Shown here: piece by piece, positions 11,272-23,428 of the stretch
Numbering within the stretch: position 1 is the first letter of the stretch
How the letters are laid out: each line of letters begins with the position of its first letter
From: Crossaster papposus
Taxonomy: Eukaryota > Echinodermata > Asteroidea > Velatida > Solasteridae
DNA: 64,000 nucleotides
Assembly (NCBI GenBank): GCA_037893245.1
Contig: JBAIAA010000238.1
Location: forward strand, 1,178,001 to 1,242,000
Direction: 5' to 3'
Made by a program: the position numbers and the translations under genes
The notes under the pieces: generated by a model
Told to the model about the DNA's origin: nothing
Database searches by the model: none
The model's input: only the letters and a program-made list of their open reading frames with translations

Positions 11272-11349
11272 ACATCGGCCAGGACGAGGACTCGAACCCA
11301 GGCGACGGAACCCCGCAGACGAGGAGCCTAACCACTCGGCCATTTGACT
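11272..11349 (-). repeat. tRNA-like SINE head, minus strand (first of a duplicated pair)
   Basis: The minus strand reads TGGCCGAGTGGTTAGGC (A box) and, 30 bases on, GGGTTCGAGTCC (B box). The unit 11165-11440 is repeated at about 11695-11940, with a second tRNA-like copy at 11806-11880. The plus-strand gene-like appearance of the neighbourhood is not supported by any protein homology. Confidence 0.6.
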
Positions 11350-11639
11350 ACCAGTCAACATTGTTTCAAATCGATGTGACTTAATAGGTTTGAAAGCTTC
11401 ATTGTAGAATGAAGAAAAAAAGTTATGTGTTGTTGACCAAGCATTCAGGGGTTCGGACCCATGACTTTACTCATTGAACGACTCCCATATAGGACTCTTT
11501 TGGGTTCTAGGATTCCCGGCCCATCACACTTCCTTCCCTGTCCATGTTCATTTAACCCGAAGGCCATGCAACCATATAAGGGAGGAGAACGGAGCGAGGC
11601 CCTAGCTCTTGCCGCCTATGCAAGCAAACGAACTCCGTC

Positions 11640-11720
11640 CCTATACGAAGGTTCGAACCTGAACTCCGCGGACAGTACCAGCCTGACGAATTAAGCCGCT
11701 GAGCTAACTCCGGTTGGTGA
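11640..11720 (-). repeat. tRNA-like SINE head, minus strand, second family
   Basis: The minus strand reads GGAGTTAGCTCAGCGGC and then CAGGTTCGAACC, the A and B boxes of a pol III promoter. A near-identical copy lies at 53300-53386, and a copy interrupted by the long-inverted-repeat element lies at about 7735-7802. Confidence 0.6.
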
Positions 11721-11805
11721 ATGAAGAAGATCAATTAATTCATTTAAAGATGAGATTGCGAAATTGCGCGCGTTAAAACTGAGCAAAAAATGACGTCGGC
11801 CAGAA

Positions 11806-11880
11806 CGGGGTCTCGAACCCAGGCGATGTAAGCCCGCAGACGAGGAGCCTAACCACTTGGCCATTCGACTACCAGTCAAA
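11806..11880 (-). repeat. tRNA-like SINE head, minus strand (second of the duplicated pair)
   Basis: The A box TGGCCAAGTGGTTAGGC and B box GGGTTCGAGACCC are on the minus strand. It differs from the copy at 11272-11349 by scattered substitutions, as expected for a tandem duplication of about 530 bp. Confidence 0.6.
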
Positions 11881-12449
11881 ATTATTTCAAATCGATGTGA
11901 CTTAATAGGTTTGGAAGCTGGAGTAATAGCTCTACCCTACATTTGCTCAAAGGAAGAAGTAGAAACTGTGTTTTCAGGGTTAATGAGCCGCCCACGCATT
12001 GTCCGAAAACTCGACTTATTTTATGTCGATAGAGGGCGCGCCACACAAATAGAAGTCACCTGCAAAGCGCGGGCTCAAAGGAAACAACACAAAATCAGAC
12101 AAACGGCGCTGCCTCGCGACACTCGGGAGTAGGGTGGCAATGTATATGTTTTTCATTGGAAATTAAGAAATTTAAATAAAATTAATTGTCTTGTTTGCAT
12201 TGGGTAAGAATTTTTTAACAAAGGTCATGGGTCAACGCACCAAAAATTGAAAAAAATATGACATGCTGGTCGTCATGTTTCTGTAGTCTCTGAATACGTG
12301 AGAGTTCTAAGTATTTTAATCAGATCGTGAAGGTATGGGCGTTTTAGCACTTAGGTCTATGAGAATTTATTTGCTCCGTTTCACCCAAAGGGCTCTGTGT
12401 TAAGCCCCGGTCACAACGGATCGTACAAAATGTTGTCGTGGTAAGGACT

Positions 12450-12689
12450 GGGGCCAATTTCATAGAGCTGCTTAAGCATAAAAAATGCTTAAGCACAAAA
12501 CATTTTTGCTTAGTAAAACCAGCTTACCAGCCACAACTCCATGTGATGTATATTGTTTGTGATTGGTACTTAGCTGTCGTTAGCTTAGCATAACAATCGC
12601 ATGAAATGTTGGCTCCTTAACTGATTTATTAAGCAAGGGTTTTAGTGCTTAGGCATTTTCTGCTGAAGCAGCTCTATGAAATTGGCCCC
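12450..12689. repeat. MITE with GGGGCCAATTTCATAGAGC termini
   Basis: The left end GGGGCCAATTTCATAGAGCTG is mirrored by CAGCTCTATGAAATTGGCCCC at 12669-12689. It contains repeats of TGCTTAAGCA. I associate this terminus with a MITE common in echinoderm genomes, from memory only. It is nested in an older repeat marked by CCGGTCACAAC on both sides. Confidence 0.75.
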
Positions 12690-13329
12690 TGGTCACAACA
12701 AACCCACGACGCATTTGTTCCACGACACGACATAAAATTTGGGCAAATCGTGGGTCATCGGGGGTCGTCGCAAGACAGTCCTACGAAATTTCGAGCATCG
12801 TGGCATCGACGTACGTACATGTACATATAGACGGGTAATGACGCCTTGGCCAAGGCTAAGAAAAATTATGCATAGAAAGTTCAAGAAATTTGAAAATCGT
12901 ATTATTCTCTATCCTGCATCTTGTGAAAGTCCAAGGGTGGCATCGAAATGGATTTAGACATTACAAGTCGATTTGCAAGCGGGGTCCCCTACATTGTACG
13001 TTTCACAAACATAGCTACACACCCATACGTGCATCGCTATTGCACTGCGGCTAATCTGTTTGATTTTGCTGCACAATTGCAAAGCTCATTGTTTTTACAT
13101 GCGTTCCACTGGTCCAAATGAATGGAAGGTCCAGAGGAGAGTGTCTGTCCTGGGCAAGCATTCACTCTCAATCAACGTTTGCCTCGGCGCTCGGCGTCCC
13201 ACAATCATGATTGTCCGCCTTGATCAGAATAAGCGTCCGGCCAGTCGGGGGCCACACTTTCTGGGGACTTCCGTTACCCGGCAAGGACTGCGTTCCAGGC
13301 AGGCGCGTCCGGGTCGTCATCTTGCTACT

Positions 13330-14305
13330 GCCTCTCTCGTGTTAGCTTGTTGGAATGTTCGCTCCTTGACTATACACACTGATCGCCAATCTTCTTCACC
13401 AAAAAAGTCTGCGATAATCGATCTTGATCTTACTCGTTTGGGCATAAACGTGTGTGCTCTCAGTGAGACCTGGCTTACCGGCAGTGGTTCAGTCCGTGAG
13501 GTTAACTTCTCATTCTTTTGGTCTGGTCACCCCGACATTGCAAGACCTATGCATGGAGTTGGGCTGGCAATTCAGAACTCGCTTCTCCCATGTATCCAAC
13601 AAACTGTTCCCCACTCACCCTGTAATCTGATTACAGGTCATGGGGTGGTGTAATTGGCCCCCACGGTGTGGGCAAAATGAATGACAACGGGCAGCGCCTT
13701 CTCGAGTGCTGTGCTGGCCACGATTTGTGTCTCATCAGCACTTTTTTTCGCAGGTTCTCCTCGCTCCAAAGCCACCTGGATGCATCCACGCTCACACCGA
13801 TGGCATCAACTCGACCACATTATCGTCAGGAAACGACAGCTGTGCGGTGTCAAACAATGTCGTAGCATGCACTCAACAGACTGTAACACTGACCATGCCC
13901 TTGTCCGTAGCAAGCTCAGAATGCATCCCAAACAATTTCACACAGCTCAGCCGAAGCCAATCCCTGCAATTAACACCTCTGCTACCCGTGACATCAACCG
14001 CGTCACCACGTTTCGTGAGCTCCTCACCGATCGATTTGGCTCATCTCCCACGCCTGACAATTTTGGTCCCGCATGGTCTAGATTCAAATCCTCAGTCACG
14101 GACTGCACTCTTACCGCCTTTGGTCGACGTACTCGAACGCAACCCGACTGGTTCCGGGATAGTGCTGACATTCTGTTCCCGGCTATAGAGGGCAAACGAA
14201 CTGCCAGAATCAAAGCTACCGTAATTCGTACCCGCTCTTTGGCGTCTGTGCTCCGTGCTGCAAAGAGTAACGTTCAACGCCTTGTCCGTATACCGCCCTC
14301 TGCCG
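13330..14305 (+). pseudogene. Endonuclease and linker region of element 1
   Basis: The N-terminal part reads LACWNVRSL... and LSETWL..., the first two motifs of AP-like endonucleases in non-LTR elements. The middle motif (GDFN) is missing through deletion at about 13610-13665. The C-terminal motifs KATWMHPRSHRWHQLDHI and DCNTDHALV are present but in a different frame from the preceding ISTFF segment. The linker to about 14305 is recognisable from its basic WFRDS..I segment only. Confidence 0.75.
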
Positions 14306-14306
14306 T

Positions 14307-15632
14307 TACTGGACTGGTCTCAGTGCCCGCATCCAACACTGCGCTGACTCTGGGGATCTCCGTGGCCTGTACAATGGTATTAAAGAGGCCATCGGCCCTA
14401 CCCCAAAGAAGAGTGCTCCACTGCTGTCAGTTTCTAGCATAGCTATTACTGATCCATCAGCACAGCTTGACCGCTGGGCAGAGCACTACAGCTCTCTTTT
14501 TGCTAGCGATGTTGAAGTGTGCTCCGATGCATTAGCCTTTCTGCCACAACTTTCCGTCCTGCATGAGCTTGACTGTGCCATCACCTTGTTTGGAGTAACA
14601 CGTGCAATCAGTGGTCTTAAAAACAACAAGTCCCCTGGTGCAGACGGCATTCCTCCTGAAATCATGAAGTGCGGTAGTGCTGCCCTGTCAACTGAGCTCC
14701 TTAACGTATTCCAACTTTGCTGGCACTCGCGCTGTCTACCACAAGACCTAAAGGATGCAAATATTATTACTCTCTTCAAAAACAAAGGTAGCAGACAAGA
14801 CTGTAACAACTACAGAGGCATTTCCTTGTTGAGCATAGCAGGCAAGGTCCTCGCCCGTGTACTACTTCCCAGGTTACAGGTCATCGGTGATAGAGTCCTT
14901 CCAGAGAGCCAGTGTGGGTTTCGTGCTTCCCGCTCAACTGTCGATATGGTTTTCTCCCTTAGACAGCTACAGGAGAAGTGCATTGAGCAACTACGCCCGC
15001 TCTACGTCGTCTTTATCGACCTGACGAAGGTTTTTGACTCTGTAAGTCGCTCAGGCCTGTTCTCCATCTTGAAGCGCCTGGGCTGTCCAGGCACACTACT
15101 GTCCATCCTCGTAGCTTTCCATGACGACATACAAGCCACAGTTTACTTCAATGGCTCCAAATCTGGAAAGTTCCCAATCCTGTGTGGTGTCAAACAAGGA
15201 TGTGTGCTTGCTCCCACCTTGTTCGAGATCTTCTTCTCGGCTCTCCTCCTGCGCGCCTTTCCTGACCCTTCTGGCGTTTTGCTCCATTCCCGCAGCACAG
15301 GAAAGCTATTTAACCTCTCTCGTCTCCGTGCCAGGACTAAAATTAGACGCGTTCTCATTAGAGAACTCCTGTACGCAGATGATGCTGCTCTTGTCGCCCA
15401 TGGTGAATCCGATCTTCAATCCCTGTGTAGCTCTTTTGCCGAAGCCTGCTCAGAGTTTGGCATGCGGATCAGCCCCGGCAAGACAGTTGTCCTCTCGGAT
15501 GGTTCCATAGCTCCTCCCCTGATCCCCATCAACAAGTCTAGCCTGAGGGTCGTTGATGAGTTCGCATACCTCGGCCCAATCAACTCCAGCAACAACTTCC
15601 TTGATGCTGAACTCGACTCCCGCATTGGTTAG
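14307..15632 (+). pseudogene. Reverse transcriptase region of element 1
   Basis: Open in one frame from YWTGLSARIQHCADSG through RT motifs: NKSPGADGIPPE, NNYRGISLLSIAGK, ESQCGFRASRSTVD, FIDLTKVFDSV, GVKQGCVLAPTLF and the catalytic LYADDAAL at about 15369-15392. It ends at an in-frame TAG (15630-15632) just before the conserved C-terminal region. The catalytic aspartates are intact, so the break is recent or the RT part was kept longer than the rest. Confidence 0.85.
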
Positions 15633-16198
15633 GCCGCAACCACATTCGGCCGTCTCTGCCAACGTGTTTGGAGCAACAAAAAATTCTCCATCAAACTGAA
15701 GATCAGCGTCTACGTGGCCTGTGTACTGAGTGTCCTGCTGTACTGCAGTGAATCATGGTCCACGTACCGAAGCCAAGAACGTCGTCTCAACTCCTTCCAC
15801 TTCCGATGCCTTCGTTCCATTCTTGGCATCTCCTGGCGTGATCATGTCCCAAACGTCTTCATTCTGCAGCTCACCGAAACTGCCGATATGTTTTCTATGC
15901 TGAGACAGCGTCGCCTTCGTTGGGTTGGTCATGTGCACAGGCAGGTAGATAGCCGAATCCCCAAGGATCTCCTCTACGAAGAACTTGCCGACGCTCCTCG
16001 CCCTCGCGGTCGACCTAGACTGCGATACAAAGACGTCCTGAAACGCGACCTTGCCTCTTTTGGGATACCACAACTGCCAGCAACCGTCTCCATTGGCGCT
16101 CTGCTGTCCATAACGGTTTATCCTCCTCAAGACAACTGTACATTGATGATTGTGAGAAACGTCGTCTCCATCGTCGTATGCGATGGGATGGGCCATGA
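15633..16198 (+). pseudogene. C-terminal region of element 1
   Basis: Continues in the RT frame after the TAG with ATTFGRLCQRVWSN, LLYCSESW, RRLRWVGHV and RPRLRYKDVLKRDLASFG, a C-terminal block shared by many metazoan EN-RT elements. A frame change at about 16093 is needed to reach the end, CEKRRLHRRMRWDGP followed by TGA at 16196-16198. The stop overlaps the (ATG)n tail. Confidence 0.8.
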
Positions 16199-16212
16199 TG
16201 ATGATGATGATC

Positions 16213-17650
16213 AAAACTTTAGCACGATTAAGCTGGGTATACACACATACCCATTCACACAAATCGACACGCAGTTCTTTGTATTTGTGTATAATGAACA
16301 ATTCATGATGAGGCTCAAACTCGGTCGCTGATGGGATTCCTCGGAAAAGCGAGGGAGAATCGTCGAAAGCTAAGGTTAATATTAAGAATTGCTTGCCAAC
16401 TAACGCAAGTACCTTGTGAGGATCCAAAATCATGTACGTTTGTCAAACGCCGGCTCCAGTGCAAAAGTGGATCCAGCTGCATTCTGTAAAGTACGCACGC
16501 GTGAGACAAGATCGCACACGAAGACGGGATTTGAAAAAGAGACACGACGTTAACGAATCTGCGCGCGCTCGGGCGCCGAAATAACACAAGGGTCTTGGGC
16601 AAGACTACCCCTGGGAAGGCTGGCTAGCCAGACAGCCAGGCGGCCCGGCGGCAAAACACAAAGAGCCCATGTTGTGCACAACTGAATAGGAGCCCATTTT
16701 GTGCACAACTGAATTGGCGTTTAGCTGGGGCCCAGGTTTCTAATGACTGGAGTGACCCCTAGTGAACTCCTTCTTGAAAAGCGACTATACCACTTCAAAA
16801 TACAATGTGTCATTAAGAAATTTAAAAAAACAATGAATGGAATAGGTTGACGGCTTCATATGGAAGTAAGAGAAGAAAAAAAATGTGCCTTCGAAACAGC
16901 ATATCAAACATATTTCACAATAACTTACGTCTCTCGGGTTAACTTACGTCTTTCATTAAACTACTGGAACCGCAGCAAATTTGGAAAGCCTGTTGAAGGC
17001 ATCCTGAGCCACGCAGAGCTTAAAGTTAGGATACATTGTTAATTGCTTGAATTATCATGAATGGGTAGATTTGGGTGGTTTTACAATCATGGATGCCGAC
17101 AAAAAACATGAAAAAACAGCGATTGTTTTTAACCGGCGACGAGCAGTTATTCTTATGTTATCTTTGTTGTTTTGCGATCGCCGTCCGGCGATCGCGAATT
17201 TTTCTTTATAAAATGTTTCGGAATAATTACAGGATATCTAGCGCAATCATTTTGCTGGATGCCTGGAATCATTATTTACTTTCAAATGAGTAAGATATTT
17301 CTTAATAATTCGGTAGTAAATATTTTCGATATCTGCAAATGGTGTATACTACCTTTAACTGCAGTGATATTGCTAAATCTCTTAGCATGGAATCAGAATT
17401 TTACAGTAATTTTTGTTTCTTGTTCTGTCTTTAATGTTGGGACCCCAATGGAAATAAGCCTGTAAAATTGTTTTTGTTTGGTTATCCCAGGTTAAATCAA
17501 CTGCTTTTGTGTTTCGTATTTTTTTCTGTCAGATTGTTGTTGAGTTAACTTGAATAAATAAATCAAATCAAATCAAATACTCATCTCTATTTGAAAAGTC
17601 CTATGATACAATTCGGTTTGACTGGTCATTTTTGTATTTATATCTTAGGG
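16213..17650. other. Intron 1 sequence of copy 2 after element 1
   Basis: No gene recognised. A direct repeat of AGCCCATNTTGTGCACAACT occurs twice at 16667-16722. The segment 16735-17000 is repeated at 27645-27935. MITE family A lies at 17024-17354. The last part (from about 17440) is the conserved stretch before exon 2, seen also at 29220, 40900 and 53420. Confidence 0.6.
17024..17354 (+). repeat. MITE family A, copy 2
   Basis: Flanked by TTAA at 17020-17023 and 17355-17358. The ends are AGTTAGGATACATTG and GGTGTATACTACCT. The inner palindrome GCGATCGCCGTCCGGCGATC is present in this copy. Confidence 0.8.
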
Positions 17651-17660
17651 TGTCACACAG

Positions 17661-17819
17661 CTTGCTCGTTCACTTTGGAGGCGTCTGCCCAAGGTGTCAC
17701 GTTCATCTTGCGGCCGCTGAGGGCGCCGTTTCGGTTGGACTTCGATGTGAAGACACGCAATGATGCCACAATAAATCTGGCGGAAGAAAACACAGAAGCG
17801 TCCGTCTTTGCATCAATAG
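17661..17819 (+). CDS. Copy 2, exon 2: first half of the Methyltransf_FA domain
   Basis: A 159-nt exon between acceptor GTGTCACACAG (ends 17660) and donor G|GTGAGC (17820). It is entered and left in phase 1. It reads CSFTLEASAQGVTFILRPLR, then FRLDFDVKT...DATINLAEENTEASVFASI. The segment FRLDFDVKTRNDATINLAE corresponds to the opening beta-strands of the domain (F.V.A..DA.I.L). With exon 1 of copies 4 or 5 the junction codon would be TCT (Ser). The upstream exon 1 of this copy is broken, so this exon may be orphaned or joined to another leader. Confidence 0.8.
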
Positions 17820-18324
17820 GTGAGCGTCAGTGAGCTATGGTTTGGTTACCCATTCGCCTTTTTTCAGGGAAAGGGTTGTATCGCAAGAGCCACAAGGCAT
17901 GGGATCGATGGTCTGGAGTTCGTTGAATTGGTAATGGTGGTGATTGGGGGGGGGGGGGGGGGGGTGCAACGTTCAGTTTGTTTTGTAAAGCCTTTGAAAC
18001 TTATTTGCCTTCAATATGCTTATTGCCCAAGTCCACGTGGATATGTAATTGATTAGACAGAAACAAGCACTTTCCTACTTAGTTTTATCGGTCCTATAAC
18101 TTCTAGTGAGTTACCTTTAAAAAAATGCCACGGACTGTCACACAATGAACAAAAGCACTATACTGTTTTTACCAAAGCTTTGCCAATGTCCCAGTCGGCA
18201 AAAATATGTTTCTAACACGGGTTAGCAAGTAAGGAAAAACTCGTGTCTTGGCGAGATAAAATGAAACATCTCTGGTCTCCGCAGTTTATAAGTTCATAAC
18301 ATCGAAACCCTTTTTTGTCTATAG
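17820..18324 (+). other. Intron 2 of copy 2
   Basis: The shortest intact intron 2 of the array (505 bp). It contains a run of about 19 G (17946-17964), present at the equivalent place in copies 3 and 5. It ends TTTTTTGTCTATAG. Confidence 0.7.
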
Positions 18325-18644
18325 CCATAGGTGGCTGGTCGAACTCGAAGTCGGCTATCGGAGCCTGTTACTACACCGATGCAGACGAATGCCCTGGTAT
18401 GTTGTTTGGTGGGCGTTCACACTACAACGAGGCAGGTATCGTCAGTGGCACTGAACGTCGCCCCTTCTGGGTAGAGTACAAACGGGGCGTGGTGACCGTC
18501 GGCAAAGGAGGAAAGGAGGAGGCTTTCCTGGAGTGGGACGCCGCTGCGCATTATCGTCGCAACATATCAACGCCGGTATACGTTGGTATAAGTTCTTGGG
18601 ACCAAGAACCAGCGGACTGGGTGTTCAATCAATTCTGTGCCTAA
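18325..18644 (+). CDS. Copy 2, exon 3: second half of the Methyltransf_FA domain
   Basis: Starts after CTATAG and gives IGGWSNSKSAIGACYY, then the short-loop form TDADEC and FWVEYKRGVVTVGKGG. It ends NQFCA with TAA at 18642-18644. All conserved domain residues including the IGGW tryptophan are present. Reading frame and length (320 nt) equal those of copies 1 and 4. Confidence 0.85.
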
Positions 18645-21503
18645 GAAACCAAAAGCATGCGGGTGAAATAAGGGTGATGTATAACAAGTTGAAAAAAGCG
18701 GGTACAGTTTGTCCCGTTAAAATATAGTGGCGTTCATTAAACTGCCTGAAATTTAATCTTTTACAGTGTACAGGCCCATACGCAGGATTTTTTATGGGGG
18801 GGGGGGGGGGGGTGCGAATTTGTACTGATGGGACCAAAAATGGAACCAAAATTTGTTGAGTGCCAGTACCGTTATTTCTACATCAAAATACCATTATTTA
18901 CCCCGCAAAATGTGGACCTTTTGGTAATTTGGGGGGCGAATTTGTACTGATGGGACCAAAAGTGGTAGTAGATGACTGAGACGAGTTAACATCACAGTTA
19001 TCTTTTCACACGTGTGCCTCTGAAAGTCACTAGTTATGAAAGAAACCAAGACAGCGAGAAACTTAAAAGCGGGCGGGTGGAAAATGAGGGTGGTTGATAA
19101 CGATTTGAAGAAGGGCTCAGATAGAGGTCACTTATACACTTCTGTCTTAGGATTGGGAAACACGTATTTCTGACACCTAAGGCACAAATATTAAAATTCG
19201 AAACGAAAATTGTTCTAAGTGTACAATATATTACAGTATTTTGGGGAATTACGCATTATACACTTGGTTAAGTGGGCCCACAGCCACACTTGGAATGTGG
19301 GTGAGGTAATGTCTGGAATTGGATGTATACTTATAGAACACTTAGAACACTGGTTTTCTGTATTAAATCCAGCTGTTTCTGTAAGGACACAGCGAGCACT
19401 GTTAATAAATATACGTTGTTTCTCAGGGTCTTAGATCCTGTTTTCAACCCAGCACTTTTTCGCGCAAAACAGATGTATCGCAATTTACGTAATTAGCCTG
19501 TGCTCACTCATGCGTGACATGTTAAGTATGTGCAATTGCACAAAAAAGCACTGCACCATTGTCTATCAACCTATGTAAAAGGATTTGCAAAAAAAAATAG
19601 AATATTAATTTTAGGGCAATTGTTTAAAGTGGGAAATTTTTTGAGATACACCCTGTATTAACCATGTATAACAGTAGAGTAGACACCTTGTTTATAGAGA
19701 GCTGCACGTATTTATGGCGTGCATTATTTGACATTTATTTATTAAAATAGAGATAACGTGTTAGAAGAAATCATACATTGTAGCTCGAGGCTAGAAATGA
19801 AATAATATATTATACGATCAGCCGAGTAAAAGTCACTTTGATTTCGTTGTGTAAGATGTACCATTTTGGTTTTGTACTCGTTTTTCGCTTTTCCACTCAT
19901 TTGTCGCTTATTGCCTTTCGCTTGATGCATTTACCATGATTAGTTCATCATCACTGTGAGCATTATCTTGTCAGAGGAGTAAGAAATTGAAAATTAATTA
20001 ATTTGTGTACAACTGCTCTGGAGATTCAGGATTACTCAATGGATGGAATAAATGAAAGGCATACATACAATGTGTTTGCGGTTTAGTAACGGACAGTGTC
20101 ATTAGTTGTATCTACACAGCCGAAATCACCCACACAATTGTTTGTTTGTTGTTGTCTCGTGTAATTAGGTGGCAGTTTTTTTTGTCTTTGTGTTTTTCCT
20201 GTCTTGTTTTGTCTTGCAGTATATTGTTTTAGTTTTATGTTTTTCCCCATGTGATACATCCTTTTTCTCTCGTTAGTTTGGCTTTAATAGTACATGCAGT
20301 GTGATGCTTTAAGGCATTGTGTCGTGTCTTGTTTTGTTGTTTGTCTTGTCTTGTCTTGTCTTGTCTTGTTCTATTTTGTTTTGTCTAATATTGATAGTCT
20401 TATATAATGTGCAATGTGATTGTTTTAATTTAAAATTATTCATATTTTGATTTTCACAATTTAATGGGGGATGACAGGTCTTTGATCATAGTGATTGTTA
20501 TAACCATAGTGATTGTACATGTACCGTGTTAACAGGCAAATTGTAGCCGAATGTGTTTATTTATTGGGACTCTAACTAACTCCCATAAATAAATTAACCA
20601 AAATCAAACTTTGGGAAACACATTAATTAATGTTGTTTTAAATGCACAATGTTTATTAAAAGACACGTATTTCCGACACCTGAGGCACCATTTCAAAATT
20701 CGGAACAGAAAGTTAGCGGAACCCCTACTTCCGGTACTGTCTGATCTACCAATCCTTAAGGCACCGTTAATTGTGTCTATTGGAAGCCGAACGGATTGAA
20801 ACGCTAGAAGGCCATGTGTTTGGTTGTCGGAAGTATATTATTACACAATAGGCTATTATAATAAATTGCGTTATCCAAAGCTCAACGGGCTGGCCGCTTG
20901 ACAGCGTGTGGTAATGATCAAGCATGTTTGCCGTTTTCTAGCAGTTGAAAGGCCCCAGGGAATTCAGTTTTGGGGGTTTTGATTTGCTTATTTTGTTGCA
21001 TGAGCCTATTTTGTACACCGACTTCAGCAAGTGGTTTTTGTTCCTTCTCATTACATTTACTTTGAACTTCTGAGGATTTTCTTTGGAGTCACTACATTTT
21101 ATTAATGTGATTTTTCTTCAATACTTTTGCAGATCGGTTCTATTGAAATCAGAAATTTAATCTTTTAATTGCTATATAGCCACTCAGTACATTTAAAGAA
21201 GGATGACTCCAAACGTAAGTGATCCCACGCCGCCAAAATTGAAACTATAGTCGTTGTCTAACGGGGAAACTGTAGAATCGTACTGGCTTCTCCCAAACAA
21301 AACGAGAACCATACACTTTGTAAGAAAAGTCGATATTAGAAAAGCAATACTAAAGCAATGGTTAGTAAAACTCAGTAGATTAGATGAGATTTGAAGGTTT
21401 GCATGGTAAAAAGGCAATAAGATTGTTTGCGGTATTGTAGCATCATGTGTTCAATCTCTTTTGTAAATGTGTGTGGTTCTGAAAAGAACCAGAGGAAACT
21501 CAA

Positions 21504-21535
21504 CGTTTCGGGCAGTATGTTCTACCCGTCGTCAG
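21504..21535 (-). other. Hammerhead-like core, spacer 2 copy
   Basis: The minus strand reads CTGACGA, then CGGG...CCCG, then AAACG, with a fully paired four-base helix II. This is the best-formed minus-strand version in the window. Stem III is at most two or three base pairs. Confidence 0.45.
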
Positions 21536-22190
21536 AGCATAAACTGAAATGACCTGTTCTCCTACGAACCGTATGCGATCTGGAGGCGGAGTAACCAGTG
21601 TTAGTTTACATAATTATGGGGCTTCATCTATTCAAGTTTTACCCGTGATTTAAAATTCTTCAACATATTTTTTGTTGGTTTTAGTTTAACCATTTTGGAC
21701 ACGTTTGTTGTCTTTGGGAATTATTGTTGGCAGCATATTATGATTATGTAGGGAGACCAAGTGCGCCCTCTGTTTGTGTATGCCTACAAGTTTTGCAATT
21801 AGTGATTTGCATGTTTGTATAAAACACATAAGGTGACCGTTGTGCTTCCCGCGCAAAGGCAACTTGTAGCAAGTTTTCTTCTGCGGGCTTCGAACAGAGA
21901 AGACCAACATTATTAGGTCTAGAAATTCTCTCGATTTTCTAGGGAGCATCGCTCTGGCCATGCTCCAAATGTAAACCATGTGAGAGGGTAACTATCATTG
22001 AAACCCCTATAGTGAGTAATGTAATTTGTTTGATAGTTTTGTGAGATAATTGTAATCTTTCGCGACCGTGTATTTCATTATTGAATAATTGTATTGTCAT
22101 ATTGTACCGTGCGTATTGTGTAGGCTATAGCCATGTGTTGGCATTTGCATGTCATGTTGTATTGCTGTGCCATTTTATTGTACTACGGGC

Positions 22191-22236
<46 letters not shown>

Positions 22237-22237
22237 A
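22191..22237 (+). repeat. (ATCT)n microsatellite
   Basis: About 11 units of ATCT, followed by a GTCT-rich tract (22257-22283). It marks the left edge of an insert that is absent at the matching site of copies 1, 4 and 5 (TACTACGGGCATAGTTA). Confidence 0.9.
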
Positions 22238-23428
22238 TAATAATACGCTACTCTCTGTCTGTCTGTCTGTGTGTCTGTCTGTGCGCGCTTTTTCGTCCCC
22301 TTCCCGGGGTCGTGCGGCGTTCAAACTCGGTGGGTGGGTCCGGCTCGGTCCCCGCAAGAACCAGTTTGCATTCGCTAGAGCGTACGAGGTCAAAGGTCAT
22401 CTAGGGGTCACCTTTTTGAAGTTGGTCGGATCGTGCTTAAACTCGGTGATCGCAATGCATGCTCGATGCGAGGTGAGCGTGGCAAAAATAAAACGGGTTA
22501 GCGTTTTTCGGGTCTTCCGGGGTCAAAGGTCGTCTAAGGGTCGAATTTTCAAAGTTTGCCCTATCGGGCTAATGGACTGGGAAAAAATTCTAACCCAGGA
22601 GGTCATTCAGGGGGTGAAACATCCCTTCAAAATAATGGTTTGGGCCAAAAGCCATAGAGTTGTGCAGACAAATCGAAATCTGATCCCTTTGTGTTTAGCC
22701 GCTGTCAAAAAAAGTCGCTGACATCTCTTTGAGCGGCCTTGGTAGAGAACAAACACAGCTGTTATCAATCGCCACCCAGATATCCCCTGGGGGGTAGTTA
22801 GAGCTGTTGGTCGTTGTTATTTGTATCATATGGCTGTTTCATGTCTGTATTGCGCAATACTGATTTCAATGTTTACATGCTTGCAATGGATGTCCTTAAA
22901 AAAATACATAAAATAGCCAGAATGTTTAAATCTTTGATATGTGTGTCCAGGGTCCTTATATCCATCTGTTGAGACCGTGAGAAAAAGATTTGTACCCCCA
23001 AACACAGTTCATTACCCCCAACATTGTCACGGGAAGAAGTCTACAAGCAGTGCTGATTTCGCTCATATAAGGTAATGCATTGGTTTTGATATCTAAGTTG
23101 AATTTAAATAACTTTAATCAAGGGAAAATGGTGTATCAATAATTCAATACATTCTTATAACTGTTACCAAATAATGCTCAAAAGGTGGGAAATATTATAA
23201 GAAATGTAGGCCTGTGTATCTGTATCATTGCAGCCAATTAAGTTTATGCAAGGTCAGCAAAATATTTTGTAAATCAATTATTAGTCTGTCAGATGAAGCA
23301 ATCAGACGAGAGTTGTATTTGGCACCTCCATGATAGAGTCAACATGTATCCACAATCCCCATCCATCCAGGGAAGTAGCTACAAACCCGAGAACCGACAA
23401 ACCCCGGGTGACCGCCTAGTAGTTTATA
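22238..23428. other. Unassigned insert in spacer 2
   Basis: GC-richer than its surroundings in the first 500 bp, with two similar segments (GGTCAAAGGTC...TAGGGGTC and again 120 bp on). It contains a perfect direct repeat, AGGTCA A AGGTCA, at 22387-22399. No transposase, no terminal repeats recognised and no convincing protein. Confidence 0.4.

Larger units (their letters stand above)
13330..16212 (+). mobile_element. Decayed non-LTR retrotransposon (EN + RT), element 1
   Basis: One element read in order: apurinic-type endonuclease N-terminus (13330-13610), an internal deletion, endonuclease C-terminus (13668-13900), linker, reverse transcriptase (14307-15500), the C-terminal RRLRWVGHV region, a final stop at 16196-16198 and a short (ATG)n tail to 16212. 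There are at least three frame changes (near 13750, 14300 and 16093), one in-frame TAG (15630-15632) and a deletion near 13640, so it is dead. I have not assigned the clade. Its true 5' end may lie further upstream. Confidence 0.85.

Noticed and set aside
22149-22721. A 190-codon open frame across the (ATCT)n tract.
   Set aside because: The first part is microsatellite translation; the rest has no recognisable domain, and the insert is absent in sister units.
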